From: Pogonophryne albipinna
Taxonomy: Eukaryota > Chordata > Actinopteri > Perciformes > Artedidraconidae
Assembly (NCBI GenBank): GCA_028583405.1
Contig: CM053253.1
Location: 7,584,219-7,648,218 of the forward strand
Direction: 5' to 3'
Length of the DNA: 64,000 nucleotides
Below are positions 11,019 through 24,100 of the stretch, in pieces. Below the pieces are notes generated by a model. It ran no database searches. It had not been told where the DNA came from and saw only the letters and a list, made by a program, of their open reading frames with translations. Position 1 is the stretch's first letter. Each line of letters begins with the position of its first letter. The position numbers were made by a program, and so were the translations under genes.

Positions 11019-14000
11019 TTACTTCTTCTCCTTCTTCTTCTCCTGCAAGAGACAAATAATCAAGAGTTATAGGACTTGCCCACATCACTCAGAGTTATTA
11101 AAGGTTATGAAAACAAAAACACTCCAGTGGTATGAAGCCATACTGATAGATGTGGTTAAACAGTTTGTAATAGGATGCATGTTTAACGTAAAACAAGTAG
11201 TTCCAATAGAAATGTTGACCGAGATTCAAAAGCATATCTGAAAAAGATGTTGCCGTTTATTTGGATGCGTTTTACTTCCTCGTCATAAAAACAAACACAA
11301 CACAGGTCATTGTGCTGCAGCGCTGACTGGATCAGATATCTAAAATAACAAGCAACAGAAACCAAAAGGATCTGCACCGACCTTCTACCAGAATTAAATG
11401 TAACATGTGATGTTTTGTGATTTGGTTGAGCTGACCTTTTCCAAAATAGTCAATCTACATCATTGTTTTTCAATAACATGAATTGGAGATGTTATTTTTA
11501 ACAAATCCTATAAAAAAGCAAAGCCCACAATACATTGGAGACCTTCTCTCAATACTTTAGTCAAGGAGTAAAGTGTTCATGTGCGTGGAAATAATCTCAG
11601 ACATGGATTTGGAGTGATAATGATCATCTCCAGCAGCAGGTCAAATTACTAGCAATCTGTTCACATGGCATTTTAATAACATACCTCTACTGTGACTTTA
11701 CATTGCATACTTTTTATGATATACCACAACAGAGCGGACCGTCCAAAGGCGAGAGGGTGTGCGCAACAAACTGGGGGGAAATACCAATTGAGACGCATAT
11801 GTAAAATGCGCTGTATTTATGGCCAACGAATGCTCCTTAAACCTGAATATAATAGACGACCAAAAGGCCTAATTGGGAACATCCAAACAGAATATTCCGT
11901 TCAAACTACTTGTATCACATCTGAATATTATCTTATTTCAAATAGTAACGCAATATTTATTACCATGCACGTTAACACTGTGTCACTGCGGCTTGTTAAT
12001 GAGTTGTCATTTGTTCTTTATTATAAATAACAAACAGCAGAGCTCTATGGCTATACGGAATAAGAAATACCAGGGTTTAAATACACAGATAATGGTTTTA
12101 AGTACCATCACTTCATTAGCCGCTTTCACACCCAGTACTTTGAAGCACTTGGTTCCCAGCACTTAGTTCCCAGCACTTAGTTCCCAGCACTTAGTTCCCA
12201 GCACTTAGTTCTCCCATGGAACTAAAGAGCAGATCGCGTTCACACCGGAATAAGTTCCCTGAGGGAGGATTAGGCAAATGAAGCCGCTGACGTCACTTCT
12301 TCTTCTTCTGCTTCTTTGGGTTTACTGGCAGGCCGCAAACCACTTCACGGCATATACTGCCACCCGAAGTCCCCGGAGTAAATCGGCAGAACGCCGACAC
12401 CTCATCTCCACCGCTCTCATGTTTTTTTTTGTGTTTCCATAAGTTATTCTCTCTCCGTTGGTGCGCGGGGTTAATGCTAATAATGCTAATGCCAGCAAAT
12501 ACAATGGCGGCTTCACAAAACTTCTCAGAGTTTTACGGGGCGTGGTTTGTAATCCGCCCAGCCAATCAGAAATTGGAACCTTTTTCTCCCAGGATAGTAC
12601 CACCTCTCTAGCAGGGACTAAAAAGGGAGGAAAAGTTCTCTGAACGAAGTTCTCTTTTTGGTGTGAACGCAACCAGGAACTATCGGAACTAAACGGGAAA
12701 AGTACGGGGGAAAGTACTCCGGTGTGAAAGCGCCTCTTATAGCTTTGGGTCTCTTCATTGGATTGGTTGACACTCAGAACATGAGCAGAACAGGACCTTA
12801 CAGAAAGAGAATGAGGAGGCAGACTGGGTACCTTATCGTTCATGGCGAGGATGACCATCAGTTTCCTGAAGATGGTGATGAAGTCCAGGAACAAGTCCAC
12901 ACAGTGCCTACGCAGATACAGTTTGTTTTAGAATCAAGAGAAGCTAATGTGGATAACCAGAAAGAAACAACCAAACATTCTATATCTTTGAACAAAAGCA
13001 ATCATTTGAATAAAGTCATTACGCAGCAACTCTGAAAAGGAACGACTTTTCAAAGCACCGATGCAAAGTTGTACGCCTCACTGTGGGAGGGTGTATTTGC
13101 ATGGTATTTGGTTATCACACAAACAAGTCCTCACCAGATGTAGTCCTTGTCTCCGTTCTCTGCTTTCTCGATGATGAGCTGAGTGTCGAACAGGACGAAG
13201 CCGCACATGATGAGCAGCCCGAGGTACATGTGAGCCTGTGGGGAGAGAACGCAACACACACGTTAGATGATGATTCATACACATCATGAAACACGTCTGT
13301 ATGAGCACGTCTTGAGGAATGGTGTGACTTAGTTTATCTACCTTAAAGAGCATCACAGATCCAAAGAACAGGTTCATCACAGACATCAGGAACAGCAGGG
13401 AGAGGCCAGACATCAGAGTGCCTTAGGAGGAGAATAAGATAAGGGAGAATGGGTTTAATAGGCTGAGAGCTAGAAAACTGGGGTCATTTAAAGTCATGTT
13501 GTAAATGAAAGCATTTACCTCCCAGGAACAGGTAGGTCCTGCGTTTGGCATAGAGAGCGCTCAGAGTGAAGCAAACGAAAATAATGGAGGTTCCCATGAA
13601 AGCCGTCATGATGATGCTGAGGAGAAAGAAACCACAACGAAAACTTTAAAAAAACGTTTCATCGGATTTGAACGGAGTCAGAATCAGAATCCCTTTATTA
13701 GTCCCACAGTAGGGCCGTGCGATTATGGCAAAAATCATAATCACGATTATTTTGGTCAATAATTGATATCACGATTATTAAAAACGATTATCGATTTACT
13801 TTGAAAACATAAATGTATTGGGAATTTTTTTTTGAACAATATGTTTTTAACAGTTGATTACCCTGAACTTTAAGTATCATTCAACTGAAAAACCAATACA
13901 AAAAATTATTTAAAAAAATAATAATTACATTTTTTTTAAATAAAAAGAATAATCGTTTTATTTCGATTACGTTGTTTTCGTAAATCGTTGCAAGCCAAAA

Positions 14001-16742
14001 TCGTAATTGAGATTCAAATACGATTAATTGCACAGCCCTATCCCACAGAGGGGAAATGTGCGTAGTTACAGCAGGACAAAGAGCCACAGACAGCTTAATG
14101 TTACATATGTTAAAAAGTACTAAGTTATGATATAATACAAAATATAATAAAAAATAAAAAGTTACATCATTTACAAAAAATACACATCCTGTAACAGTTC
14201 TACGGATTTAGCAGCCAGGTATATATTACACAGTTATTAACGGCATCTATATATTGCAGATCTAGCACATATTGCACATCTAGCACATAGGTGGTTGGTA
14301 TTTAACAGCAAGGGGTGATATAGTCTGTGTTGTGGTGTGTGTGTGTGTGTGTGTGGGGGGGGGGGGGTCAACTAGGGGCTGTGCTGGTTGTATAGTCTGA
14401 CCGCTGCAGGAAGGAAGGACCTGCGGTATCTCTCCGTGAGACAGCGGGGGAGAGTCACAGAAAAGATGGCTATCAATCGTCACACAATACTAGACTTAGT
14501 GGTGTTTAGTTTGTATAATGTTAAACTGTTACTCAGCCAGCTGTGGGCTGCAGGTATTAAACATTGAGCAACTTCTTACAAACCTTGGATTGACAGCGAT
14601 GACAAAGTCCAGAGTGGGACCAAGGCCAACACCTGCAGAGGGAGAGGAAGACAAACACTGCTTTTAGACTCTTACCGGACAGTAAATTCAGCTGTGAGAC
14701 CATTTCACCTAAAATCAGTCCTCTACCTGTGAGGAAGGCAAATCCAGCGAGGATCGCCAGTCTCTTCTTCTCCGTCTCAGAGTTGTGAGGCGTCATGGCG
14801 AGCCAGAACATCATGCCCAGGGAGCCGAGCACGGACAGCAGACCTCCCTGAGGACAAGGGCGAGGTGGTGAGATAAGCTACATTAACACTCAAGGCTTCT
14901 TCTCTGAAGTCAAATTCATTATGACTGAAGCAACAGAATAACCATTAGATGCAAATATTATAGAAAAAGGCCTTTCAAACGAATAACGCGTCCGATGTAA
15001 TACACTTAACACATGTTTAAAATAGTTAAATAGTTGTTTTTAAATGGGAAACTTATCTTGATACAATTGGTGGTGTGACCTCGTTTTCTCAAGCACTAAA
15101 CACTTTAACTGTTCTGTTCCTTCACCATAACATGTTAAGATAAGAGGCACGGGAGAAAAAGCTCTAGAAATGTCGGACACAAATTAGAGCAGCCATTATA
15201 TTTCCCCAAAACGATGATCCTTTTTGCTAGATGCTTTCACGTTGAGGCCATGAGATAATTTATCCATTATTAAAATGTTTACTCCCAAAATAACAACGGG
15301 GTATATTCAGGAATCCTGAAGTCAAATGTAATCCCTTTTAAGACCTTTTTTAAGACCCTTTCCATACATTTTAAGACCTCATCGCCACTTGGAGTTCTAA
15401 CCGGTTACCTTGGCGACACACTTTACCTCACATTGACTATACACAGTATTGATTGTCCTTCCTCCTTATCTTCCAACCATTTGGACGCAAACTTGCATTT
15501 CCCCATAACGATCTTGTTTAACAACCGGCGTAAACGGACCTGCGCGCGCTATCAAGCAGTGAGCGTGCGATGTCCTGTTCAGATGCCGGGGGTCCGGTGG
15601 GCATGTAAACAAATGCATAATGCTGCGCTATACTTTGTGGCCTCACCCGGTTGCATAGCGACACTTATTGTTTAGGTGTATTTTAATAAGCAGGTAGTCC
15701 TATCATTCGCTAGAACTAGCTGGATCTGATCGATATGGACATAAACGCGAGTGAAGTCTAATTTGACGGGAGAGAGAGATCAGCTGCTGCTGACGAGTCG
15801 ACACACAGCTCTGCATAATCACCTGCAGCGGTGAGCGGAACAAAACACACTCTTCAGGTTAGAATATCACACGTAGCTATTTTAATTACCTCTCAAACTA
15901 CCTCAACTAGTTATATGTTTAGTTTTACTGTCGGGTCACTCATTACTGATCCGCGAGCTGCATGATACTGATTGGCTGTCAGGAGAGGGAGAGCGCACCG
16001 TTTATTATTCCTGTGTTATTGTAAATTACTGAACACGTTTGAATAGTTAATCTACTATGATTAGTTTGTTTAATATCGAATCATATCAATTTGTTTTAAA
16101 GCTCAATAAATAACAAAGAAGACCTTTGACCGGCACTTTTCAAAAATTGTGTCCGGAAGATTTAAACTTTAACGGACATGTTAACCGGCGAAAAAATATT
16201 CTAACGGGAACTCTGTAACTGGGTCACCTTCACTAAACCAAAACTAGATTAGGCTGGACTCAAATTAAACATTTACCAAGTTCCTATAATTTGCTAATGA
16301 GAAAAAGGACTGTTTCAACCCCATGGGTAACTGAACATTTGCACAGATAGGGTTCGATGAGGTAGGATAAAGAATCATTATCTGTGTTTTGCTTAAGAGC
16401 TCTATTTGCAGAGATATACAGGAAGGACCTGCACAATGTCGACTCTGTTGCATCTTGTGAGAATCACCTGAAAGAGGCGTGTGACGACATGGACGTAGGA
16501 GCCAGCCGCAGCCACAAACATACACAATGCCAGGCTGGAGTACACATTCTTCAAGTGCACCTGGGTGGAGTGAGATCTGCAATGGAGAGAAAAAGATAAC
16601 GGTCAACAATGATGGGCAGCGGACTATTGAGTTATAGTTGAAATAAAAACAAGACTGAGATAGCGATGTACGGCATATTTACGCACATTTGGGAGAACTT
16701 GAAGAGGGAGTCAAAGTTGATATTGCGGTCAAACACGTTCAT
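11019..16742 (-). CDS. tmbim6: transmembrane BAX inhibitor motif-containing 6 (Bax inhibitor-1)
   Basis: Nine coding exons, 5' to 3': 16742-16687, 16576-16468, 14847-14727, 14632-14584, 13616-13519, 13421-13342, 13235-13135, 12907-12832 and 11042-11019. They sum to 714 bases, 237 aa, the same length as human TMBIM6, and all phases agree. The protein starts [17 protein letters not shown] and is mostly hydrophobic with the six to seven membrane spans of the BI-1 family. Asp188 lies in GFVLFDTQ and Asp209/Asp213 in VDLFLDF; these acidic residues belong to the family's pH-sensing calcium-leak centre. The last exon encodes only the basic tail EKKKEKK, the cytosolic charged C-terminus. BI-1 sits in the ER membrane, leaks calcium and restrains BAX-driven and ER-stress cell death (family knowledge). 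A 5' noncoding exon part occupies 16743-16793, with a further noncoding exon at 18243. Confidence 0.95.
12118..12735. mobile_element. non-autonomous DNA element with GCTTTCACACC inverted ends and internal 14-bp minisatellite
   Basis: Left end AGCCGCTTTCACACC and right end GGTGTGAAAGCGCCT are inverted with 14 of 15 bases matching. Near the left end a 14-base unit TTCCCAGCACTTAG is repeated about four and a half times (12152-12210). No transposase. I see no convincing target duplication, so I do not assign a superfamily. It sits in the last tmbim6 intron, ending 97 bases from the penultimate coding exon. Confidence 0.65.
13680..14470 (-). repeat. non-LTR-like 3' end fragment split by a MITE
   Basis: The text agaatccctttattagtcccacag ... 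aggggaaatgtg and later 'ggaaggaaggacctgcggta' is in reverse orientation a common fish retroelement 3' region ending 'gggactaataaagg'. It is interrupted at 13710-14040 by a hAT-like MITE. A GT/G microsatellite lies at 14336-14367. Confidence 0.45.
13710..14040 (+). mobile_element. hAT-like MITE, CGATTA family copy 1
   Basis: Ends TAGGGCCGTGCGATTA and TTGCACAGCCCTA are inverted. Identical 8-base flanks TCCCACAG lie at 13702-13709 and 14041-14048. The inside is AT-rich with repeated 'cgatta' motifs and no ORF. The same family occurs reversed at 49794-50085. Confidence 0.85.
15310..16225. repeat. CpG-containing intron block, probable dispersed repeat
   Basis: This stretch of tmbim6 intron differs from its surroundings in having many CG dinucleotides and repeated 'tttaagacc' words (15340-15380), and it ends with 'ggacatgttaaccggcg'. 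It looks like an old transposable element, but I find neither clear ends nor an ORF. Confidence 0.3.
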
Positions 16743-17039
16743 GATGGCGCCAGTGATCGAGATCTGAAGTGATTCTTGAATGGACAAAGTCTCCTATGAA
16801 AATAAATGGTAATGATTAGTCTTTCTCTCCACTCTCACGGTCAGAATCAAAAGTATTTTACAACTACTGAAGCACTCAAATAAAGCAAACCGACAGGCAT
16901 TTATTAATGTGTGTACATGGCTGTATATCAGTAACTATCAAATGAGCACTATCACAACACAGTAAAGTATGTTGTGCATGTATGAACTCATAGCAACGAT
17001 TATGGACATAACAGTACATTCCAAATGTATATTTATATA

Positions 17040-17135
17040 TAGACGTTGTAATTGTACAAAACGTTGGCCATACTGTATGTCATTATGGTCATGCCAATAA
17101 AGCTATTTGAATTGAATGTCAATTGTTTTGAATTA
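17040..17135 (+). repeat. LINE-like 3' tail
   Basis: Ends tgccaataaagctatttgaattgaat, the standard form of a fish non-LTR 3' end with terminal short repeat. In the first tmbim6 intron. Confidence 0.5.
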
Positions 17136-17355
17136 ATAAACCCAATGTTTACGCGTTTCACATTAAATAAAATAAAAATCTGACTGCTAAAGTGTGTTTT
17201 CATGTTATCTAAATGTCAACGTTGTATTGGTAATAACTTGACCAAAGAATGTCCACTTTGAAGACATTTTGGTTCAATCTTAACCATTGTTGTGGCATAT
17301 TTTCTCATCATACTTCATATAGTATTAGGTTACAGGTGCGTTAAACTAAGTAACT

Positions 17356-17765
17356 AAGCAGAGGTGGAAGAAGTACTCAGATCGTGTACTTAAGTGAAAG
17401 TAGAAATACCAGTGTAGAAATACTCTGTTACAAGTAAAAGTCCTGCATTCAAAATGTTACACACCTAAAAAATTTGCATCAAAATATACTTAAAGTACCA
17501 AAAATAAAAGTACAAATTAGCCAATTTCAGAATAATATATATATATATGAAATATAGTTAACGATGCAATAAAGTGTTTATCAAAGCTGGTAAATGTGTT
17601 GACTAAATGTAGTGGACTACACTATTTACCTCTGAATTGTAGGGGTAGAAGTACAACGTAGCAAAACATTGAAATACTCAAGTGAAGTACAAGTCCCTCA
17701 ACATTGTACTTAAGTACATTAAAGTACAAGTAAATCTACTTAGTTACTTTACACCAAATGTTAGT
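17356..17765 (+). repeat. dispersed fish repeat, family C ('gtggaagaagtactcagat')
   Basis: Contains gaagtactcagatcgtgta, 'aaaagtcctgcattcaaaatgtta' type wording and ends with ttaagtacattaaagtaca. Related text is at 30826-31358, 46975-47440, 49390-49793, 50096-50345 and 59780-60180. Class unknown. Confidence 0.55.
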
Positions 17766-18242
17766 CTAAATACTGCTTCTACACGATATGATACACACGC
17801 ATGTCGCAGATCAAAGTGCGATAGTTAAAGTTAGATGACGGATTGCACCATTAAATTGCACAACAGGTTAAAATGCTAGCGCTGAGTGCTTATCATGCTA
17901 AGTAGCTTTTAATGCTATCAATTCATGTTTAACAATTCAGACGTTAGCTGGCAACACAATCAAAAGCCATCGTGTTGTCAATAAATAAATGTGTTGTTGG
18001 GAACAGGGATTAGTTATCCAACAACAGCTGAACTATGTGTTTGACGCAGGAGACTATCATATTAACGGCTAGCGTTTCTGGCGAGCTAAGCGTTCAGTTA
18101 AATACCAAGCTAGCTTAAGTGGCTAACATAACTCGACGTGTCGTTCATTCTTCAGCACATAACGATGTTAATGTTACAGCTGACATTAATACGATACACC
18201 GATCAAACAAACCCAGAAAGCTACCAAAAAGATATCGCTTAC

Positions 18243-18420
18243 CTTTGCTCTGCTACAAGATAACAACTGTTTGGCAGCCTTTCTTCTTCCTGTTCACTTT
18301 TATTTTTTTCCCCCAACAAAACATTAGCCGTTACGTGTCAGTTGCCTGCGTGATGTCACTATGGAAACGCCCCGAAATCTGTAGTCCTTTTATGTAAAAA
18401 TGTAAAATACGACGTTGTCA
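18243..18420 (-). promoter_or_regulatory. tmbim6: tmbim6 noncoding first exon and core promoter region
   Basis: On the minus strand a splice donor CAAAG|GTAAGC lies at 18243/18242, consistent with a 5'UTR exon joining 16793. Upstream of it, 18341-18372 contains a CRE-like gtgatgtcac and an adjacent 'ctatggaaac' resembling an RFX half-site. Exact start of transcription is not visible; the assignment as promoter is inference. Confidence 0.45.
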
Positions 18421-19544
18421 CCACGTAGCTACTGGACGTACTAACTAAGAAGTCTATTTTTTACATTTACTGATCGTTTAAACTCGTTACAGAGAGAAAA
18501 AACATGTATATTAAAGAGTACTTCCTGGTGTGTCACTGAGAAAAGTCCCCGGTACACCTAAAATGGCCGACTCGTAAATTCAACCGCACCATCCCAAACT
18601 GGAGAAAAACAAGGATTGTTATGTATTTTATATCGTTAACGTACGAAGTTTGGCTCCACCATAATATGTATTAATTGTTTTGAAAGAATGAGCTTCCTTA
18701 ACTATGAAGTACTAAATAAAAGTAAGGCTGATGCAACCTAAAACACAAGAGTGTAATTGAGTTTGAAGATATCCATCATTAGGTGTAACTGCGTGCAACG
18801 TGTTGAATATTTCCCTTTGAAATAATACATTGAACGTAAATTAATCACTGTGTTTGGATTTATAATGCTTTTAGTGAAACACACATGTATTTTAAGTGAG
18901 TGGGCTATCAGTTAATTTAATCACTGTCTTTATTCTTATCATGTACGCAGCAGAGGGGTCGTTGTCAATACAAAGAAAATGCCTCAGGCACCCTCCAGAA
19001 ATGATCATCTATAATTTAAAAATATTACGCCAATTAAAGCACAATCTGGATCCAAGACAGAAGAAAGAAATGTTGAACTAGTTTCAAAAATATAAATACA
19101 TAGCTATGGGTAAAGGGATGTTTTAAAAGTAAAGAGAAAATAGTAGCCTACTGAGCTCAAGGGTTCAGAGTTTCAATGGCCTGAAAAAGTTATTATGGCA
19201 AATCGAAATTATAAATAAAATCATAAATCGATAGCTGTCATACATGTAGTATAAAAAGGACAATAGTTTTTTTCCCTGAAAAGGTATGTAGTTCTTAAGT
19301 ATACATGTTCAAATAAAGACGTACAATTGTTTTATAAAGTAGGCCAACTTAAGTAAATGTACATAGTTTAATACCACCACTGTATGTGTTGAAAACCAAT
19401 TTCTTTACGTCTGCAAGTAGTCGGCTACTGAGAACAGCATTTATTTGAAGCAATTGAATATTAAGTGATTTAAAAGGATAATTAACAAAGAGATGCGTCC
19501 TTTAGTGTCAGAGGGAAGAAAACATACACACAGACAGAATAATA
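18421..19544. other. intergenic, no gene seen
   Basis: Lies between the tmbim6 promoter and the presumed 3' end of ctdsp2. AT-rich with no coding exon, tRNA or recognisable complete transposon. Confidence 0.4.
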
Positions 19545-21162
19545 TAACCAATTTTTATTTAAATATAAAAACTGGTAGCACCTTATCCGTTAGAGTTTTG
19601 GTCAGATCAGGTAGACAAAATTAGAGTTGGATTTTTTCTGAAACACAAAGACAAATTGTGACTTTCTAAACAAATACTTTTGGTCATCACAACTGGTACA
19701 AATTCATTGTCATCTTTTAGTTTCTAACATGCAGGCAATAATTGCATCAGACATTAAACATCATAGAAAAACCACATTACCCAGGAAACATAACCCCACA
19801 AAATATGTTGTACTGAACTAAAAACGAAAAAAAAATTTTTTCTTGCTGATTGAATCTTGCATCTACATGTATTGGTTTGTTTGATTAACTGTTTGAGTAT
19901 TTGAATTATCTATGAATTTTGACAGGGACATTTGTGTAATTTAGGCACAGATAAAAACACAAGGCCAGCCTCAAAGTAGGCAAACGGATTACAATATAAA
20001 ATGTTAAGCATTAAGAAGTACTGGACAATACAGATTTTTGGCCAATAAATATAGAAAAAACACTCACACAAATTTGATATTTTCAAGTGTTGCACTGCAA
20101 GTACCACAGCCCAATGGCATTACACTTGCTCTCGACAGTGTTTTCTCACGCTCAGCATGACACATCAGTGTGTAGGCCCACAAATCTCTTTTCAGGCAGA
20201 ACACAATTCTCTGTCCGATTGTATTTTTAAAAGGCACAGTTTTTACTTTCAGCACTGTCAATATAAACAAGTGCAAGTTGTTTGTCATATAGTAATAAAT
20301 GAAAAACATAGTAACAAATGAATCATAATTAAACCTCGACTGAAAACCATGGCATTTGTTGTCGTCCTATGTGCCAACATATTCCAGTGTGTCTGCCATT
20401 AAAGACAAGATTTCACCCTGTTAACTTAACTTATGTCAGATATAAATCACTCATGATGTATATTTGCATGGTTTTTATAGTACAAATAGGTAAAATACAC
20501 TTTTGTTTCATTGCTCATTTACAGGTAAATAAGGCTACAGTAATGTTTACATCTGCTGAATGCAATTATTGACTGGCTACTTACGAGGTACTGTCCATGT
20601 AATCACAGAAGTGGGTTGCATAGAGGAACCGTGTTTAAAAATAGATTTCCTTATAAAAAACCTATTAAAAGAAATCCATAAATGTATAAAATCTGGTGGA
20701 AATTGCAAAAAAGAGCTGATGTTTTTTTGTTGTTCCTTAAAAAAGGCACAAGAATTAAAAAAATAAAAATAAAACAATGTCCAAAAGTCAAGTCAGAGCA
20801 GGCAGGCTTCTGCTTTGGCAAAATAACCACTTTAATATTCTAACTGGAGAGATTGTGATGGGATTGCTTTGGTTGTTGTTTCCCGCTCTTTCAAATAGTG
20901 GTTGTCAATAATGTCAGCACTGAGGTTCAGAGGAAAGGCCTCAGATTGCTATCTTTAGTTTCAGCTGAGCCAAACACATTGTGTTTTACAAGCTTGGTAT
21001 TTCCTTAACCCCACGGCTAATACACATTTTCTAAACAGAAGATTTCGTGCAGAGGCAAGGAGAACAACGTCTGAAAACTGTTATCTATTGTCAAAATACG
21101 GTTTTATTGTAGTTGAAGAAGCTTCAGGCTGGAGGTCTTAGCAGGAGAGATCCTCGGAGAGC
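19545..21162 (-). other. ctdsp2: ctdsp2 3'UTR
   Basis: Long 3' region after the TAA of ctdsp2, as is usual for the gene in vertebrates. A minus-strand AATAAA (plus TTTATT near 19554-19559) fits the end. It is largely free of transposons, which supports it being transcribed UTR. It holds one 7-base and two 6-base matches to the miR-26 seed (see findings). Confidence 0.55.
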
Positions 21163-24100
21163 TTAATGTCCACGGAGCAGGTCCAGCTGCGTGTAAACAT
21201 CCTCAGCCTGACTGAGTTCCTCAAACACAGGCAGAAGGTTTAGCAGCTCAGCGTCGTCCATGTCATCAAACCATGACACCACAGGAACCTGACCAAGACA
21301 AAGAGTCACTCACAAACTGTTGGCTTTAAACAGAATAATCACATCAAAACATCCCCTGAGAGTGTTGTCAGTACAGTTCTGATACAAATGAATATACATT
21401 TAACCTATTTTAATCAATCTTTAATGTATAGTGGATCTGGAGTGTACATTCCTCTACATTTAGGATTAGAACTGACACAATAAGAGACCTTATTGGTAAA
21501 CGATTAACTTTTTAATTAATTTTCAAGCCATAAAATCAAGTCAGTCTTTGTTGTTGGGAGTGGGTAAGACAAATAAAAGACGTTTGCGTCATAATGGGTA
21601 TTTTCACAATTTTGCACCATATTACAAGCAATAAAATACAACTTTTATTATTAAGTAATCTGCCGATTTAATGATTATTACCAATGATTTGTTGCAGCCG
21701 TTATCGGGACGTCATTGATAATACACTTGACCATGGCTATTTTTCTTAAACATTGAAGAAAGAAGCTAATCTCACATTACCAAACCTCCTCTCATCGAGC
21801 TTGAGGTCGATTATAAATCTTTCAAATCAATTGGGAATATAAGATCTATGCTTTAGCACAAACAACTTGTGCCTGAAAGCCTCTGTGAGCAGGATGAAAC
21901 AGATCTTAGATCAGGTGTCACATCCTTTGATTGACGGAAAAATCATCACATTTGTAAAAGCTATTTTGAACACAAAGAGATATGATTACTGACAGTATTG
22001 ATGGAAACTCACAGCATTATTAGGGTGGAAGATGTAGGAGGCGGGGGAGTTATCCAGGATGAGGGTTTTGTTGAGATCTCTGCCCAGGCGGCTCAAATCT
22101 TTGACATAGCAGCCTTGGTGGAATACACAAGATTCCCGGAATAACCGGGTCCTGAACACACCACAATGATCCAGCAGGTCCGTCACTGGGTCTGCATACT
22201 GATGAAGGGGAGAGGAGGGGGGAGGCAGGTTGGACTAATGAAGCACTTTCTACTGATGGTTGGTAATAGCTATCAGAGAGCAATCAGCTAAGAAATAGCA
22301 TCACACATACAAACTGTAATCATGTGGATTAGGTTGCAACAACAGATATGTTTGTGTTGTTTAGTCATCTTTACGTTTTTAGTAACTGTGAACTACTTTA
22401 ATTTAGGTTGACTTAACATCAATAAAACTTAAGTAATATCACAAGCTTTAAAATAGCTGTCAACAATTAGCATTAGGCTTTATTGTTGTTTAATTTGCAG
22501 GATAAATACATGTATGTCTTTCAGTTAGTAGTACTTTTACATTATAGAAGGAGGGGTAAATACATGATTATGCTAACTTCAGGAGAGGTATTTCGCATTT
22601 TTGGATAAAGTTTGGTTATCGGAAATGAATTGCACTATTGTTACTAAATGTGCAAGTCATTTAAAATGGCACCAGTTTACGTTATGATTAAAAACTTCAG
22701 ATATGTGGGCCATGTGATATTTCCTCTTCATCTTTAATCTTAACGGGTCATATGTTTGCAAGCTAACATTAGTTTTGTCAGCTGGTTCAGTTAGCCATGT
22801 AGCATCTTGACCTTGCACTTTGGCTGTGTAAGTATTTACAACTCTCCGCTGAGTTGTGCAACCCATTTTAATGTATGTATGCATATATCTCCATCTACCC
22901 TATAACTAGGCTTAGTTAGAATTACAACATGAGCACAGAAACAAACTATAGCTTTGAATGTGAGCACGGTGAACACTGAGGTGTCTAACAGCATGTTAAG
23001 CAGCTGCGATCACAGTGAAAGACAGATCAGACATCAGACATCAGATACTGAGAGCTGGAGAAAATATCTATTTTAAGTATCAGCTGTAAAGTACCTTTGC
23101 GAGACTGGCTGTAAACAGCACACATTCAAACAGCTCTCCCATCCTCTGCAGGAACTCGTCCACGTACGGCCTCTTCATCACATACACCTGCAAGACAAAC
23201 ACACCATCAGCAAACAGGACTATTTTAATGTCATTTAAATGTCTTTTGTCACATTTGTACCATCAACTTATTGTTTTTTTCAATTGGATCTTCTACCGCT
23301 GACACATATGCCTACTTATAATTGCATCTATATATATATATACAAATGTTGGTTAGATATTTCTAAAAATAAAACATAACAGGCATTGATAATATATATT
23401 TATAAAGCCCTCAATACAGTAGATCATATACTACATTTTATTTGATTAAAATGGTCCTTTATCCATTAATAGACTTGTTCAAGTGATTATTTAATCCTTT
23501 GAGTCTCATGTTGAAGCACTACATCTGTGGAAACGGCATATATTTTTGCTGCACACACATTTAACAACAAAATAAAACTGCACTTATAGGTCCATTTAAA
23601 AACGTGGCTACAGACTACACAACTCTTTAATGTAACTGTTTTAACTGTTGTCTGGTGGATTTCTTTAAAACAATGTTTCTCGTTGATATCAGTCCAAAAA
23701 CAAGGGCCGTGTTTCCTCAAGATTTAAAAATAAAGGTTGATGAGAGTTCCCGTCGGTCGGCTGCTAACGGCCAGTTCCTGAAACAAGTAATCAAGAATAG
23801 GCCGTGCCAGAGTTAACCAGCCTATCCTGGATTACTTGAACCAGGCAGAGGCCCACAGAGGATCGCACACCAGCACCCGGGGTCCCAAGAATCACGTTTC
23901 TGAGTGAATTACATTTCCATATGTCCAAAAGTGGGAAGCTCTCAGTCCAAGGGGAACAAAACGGTCAGACACAGAGTGCTAGTTGAGCATTTCTTCTCCA
24001 TACATCACTTATTAATGATATTTTAGATGAGCTCTGCTGTAATGACTATTTTTTCCTGCTGATGCATCCACTTCTCCTGTGATTTCCGTTTTTCAACATC

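Noticed and set aside
12322..12900. 192-codon minus-strand frame that ends in real tmbim6 residues
   Set aside because: Only the part within exon 12832-12907 is coding; the rest is read-through into a transposon-filled intron.
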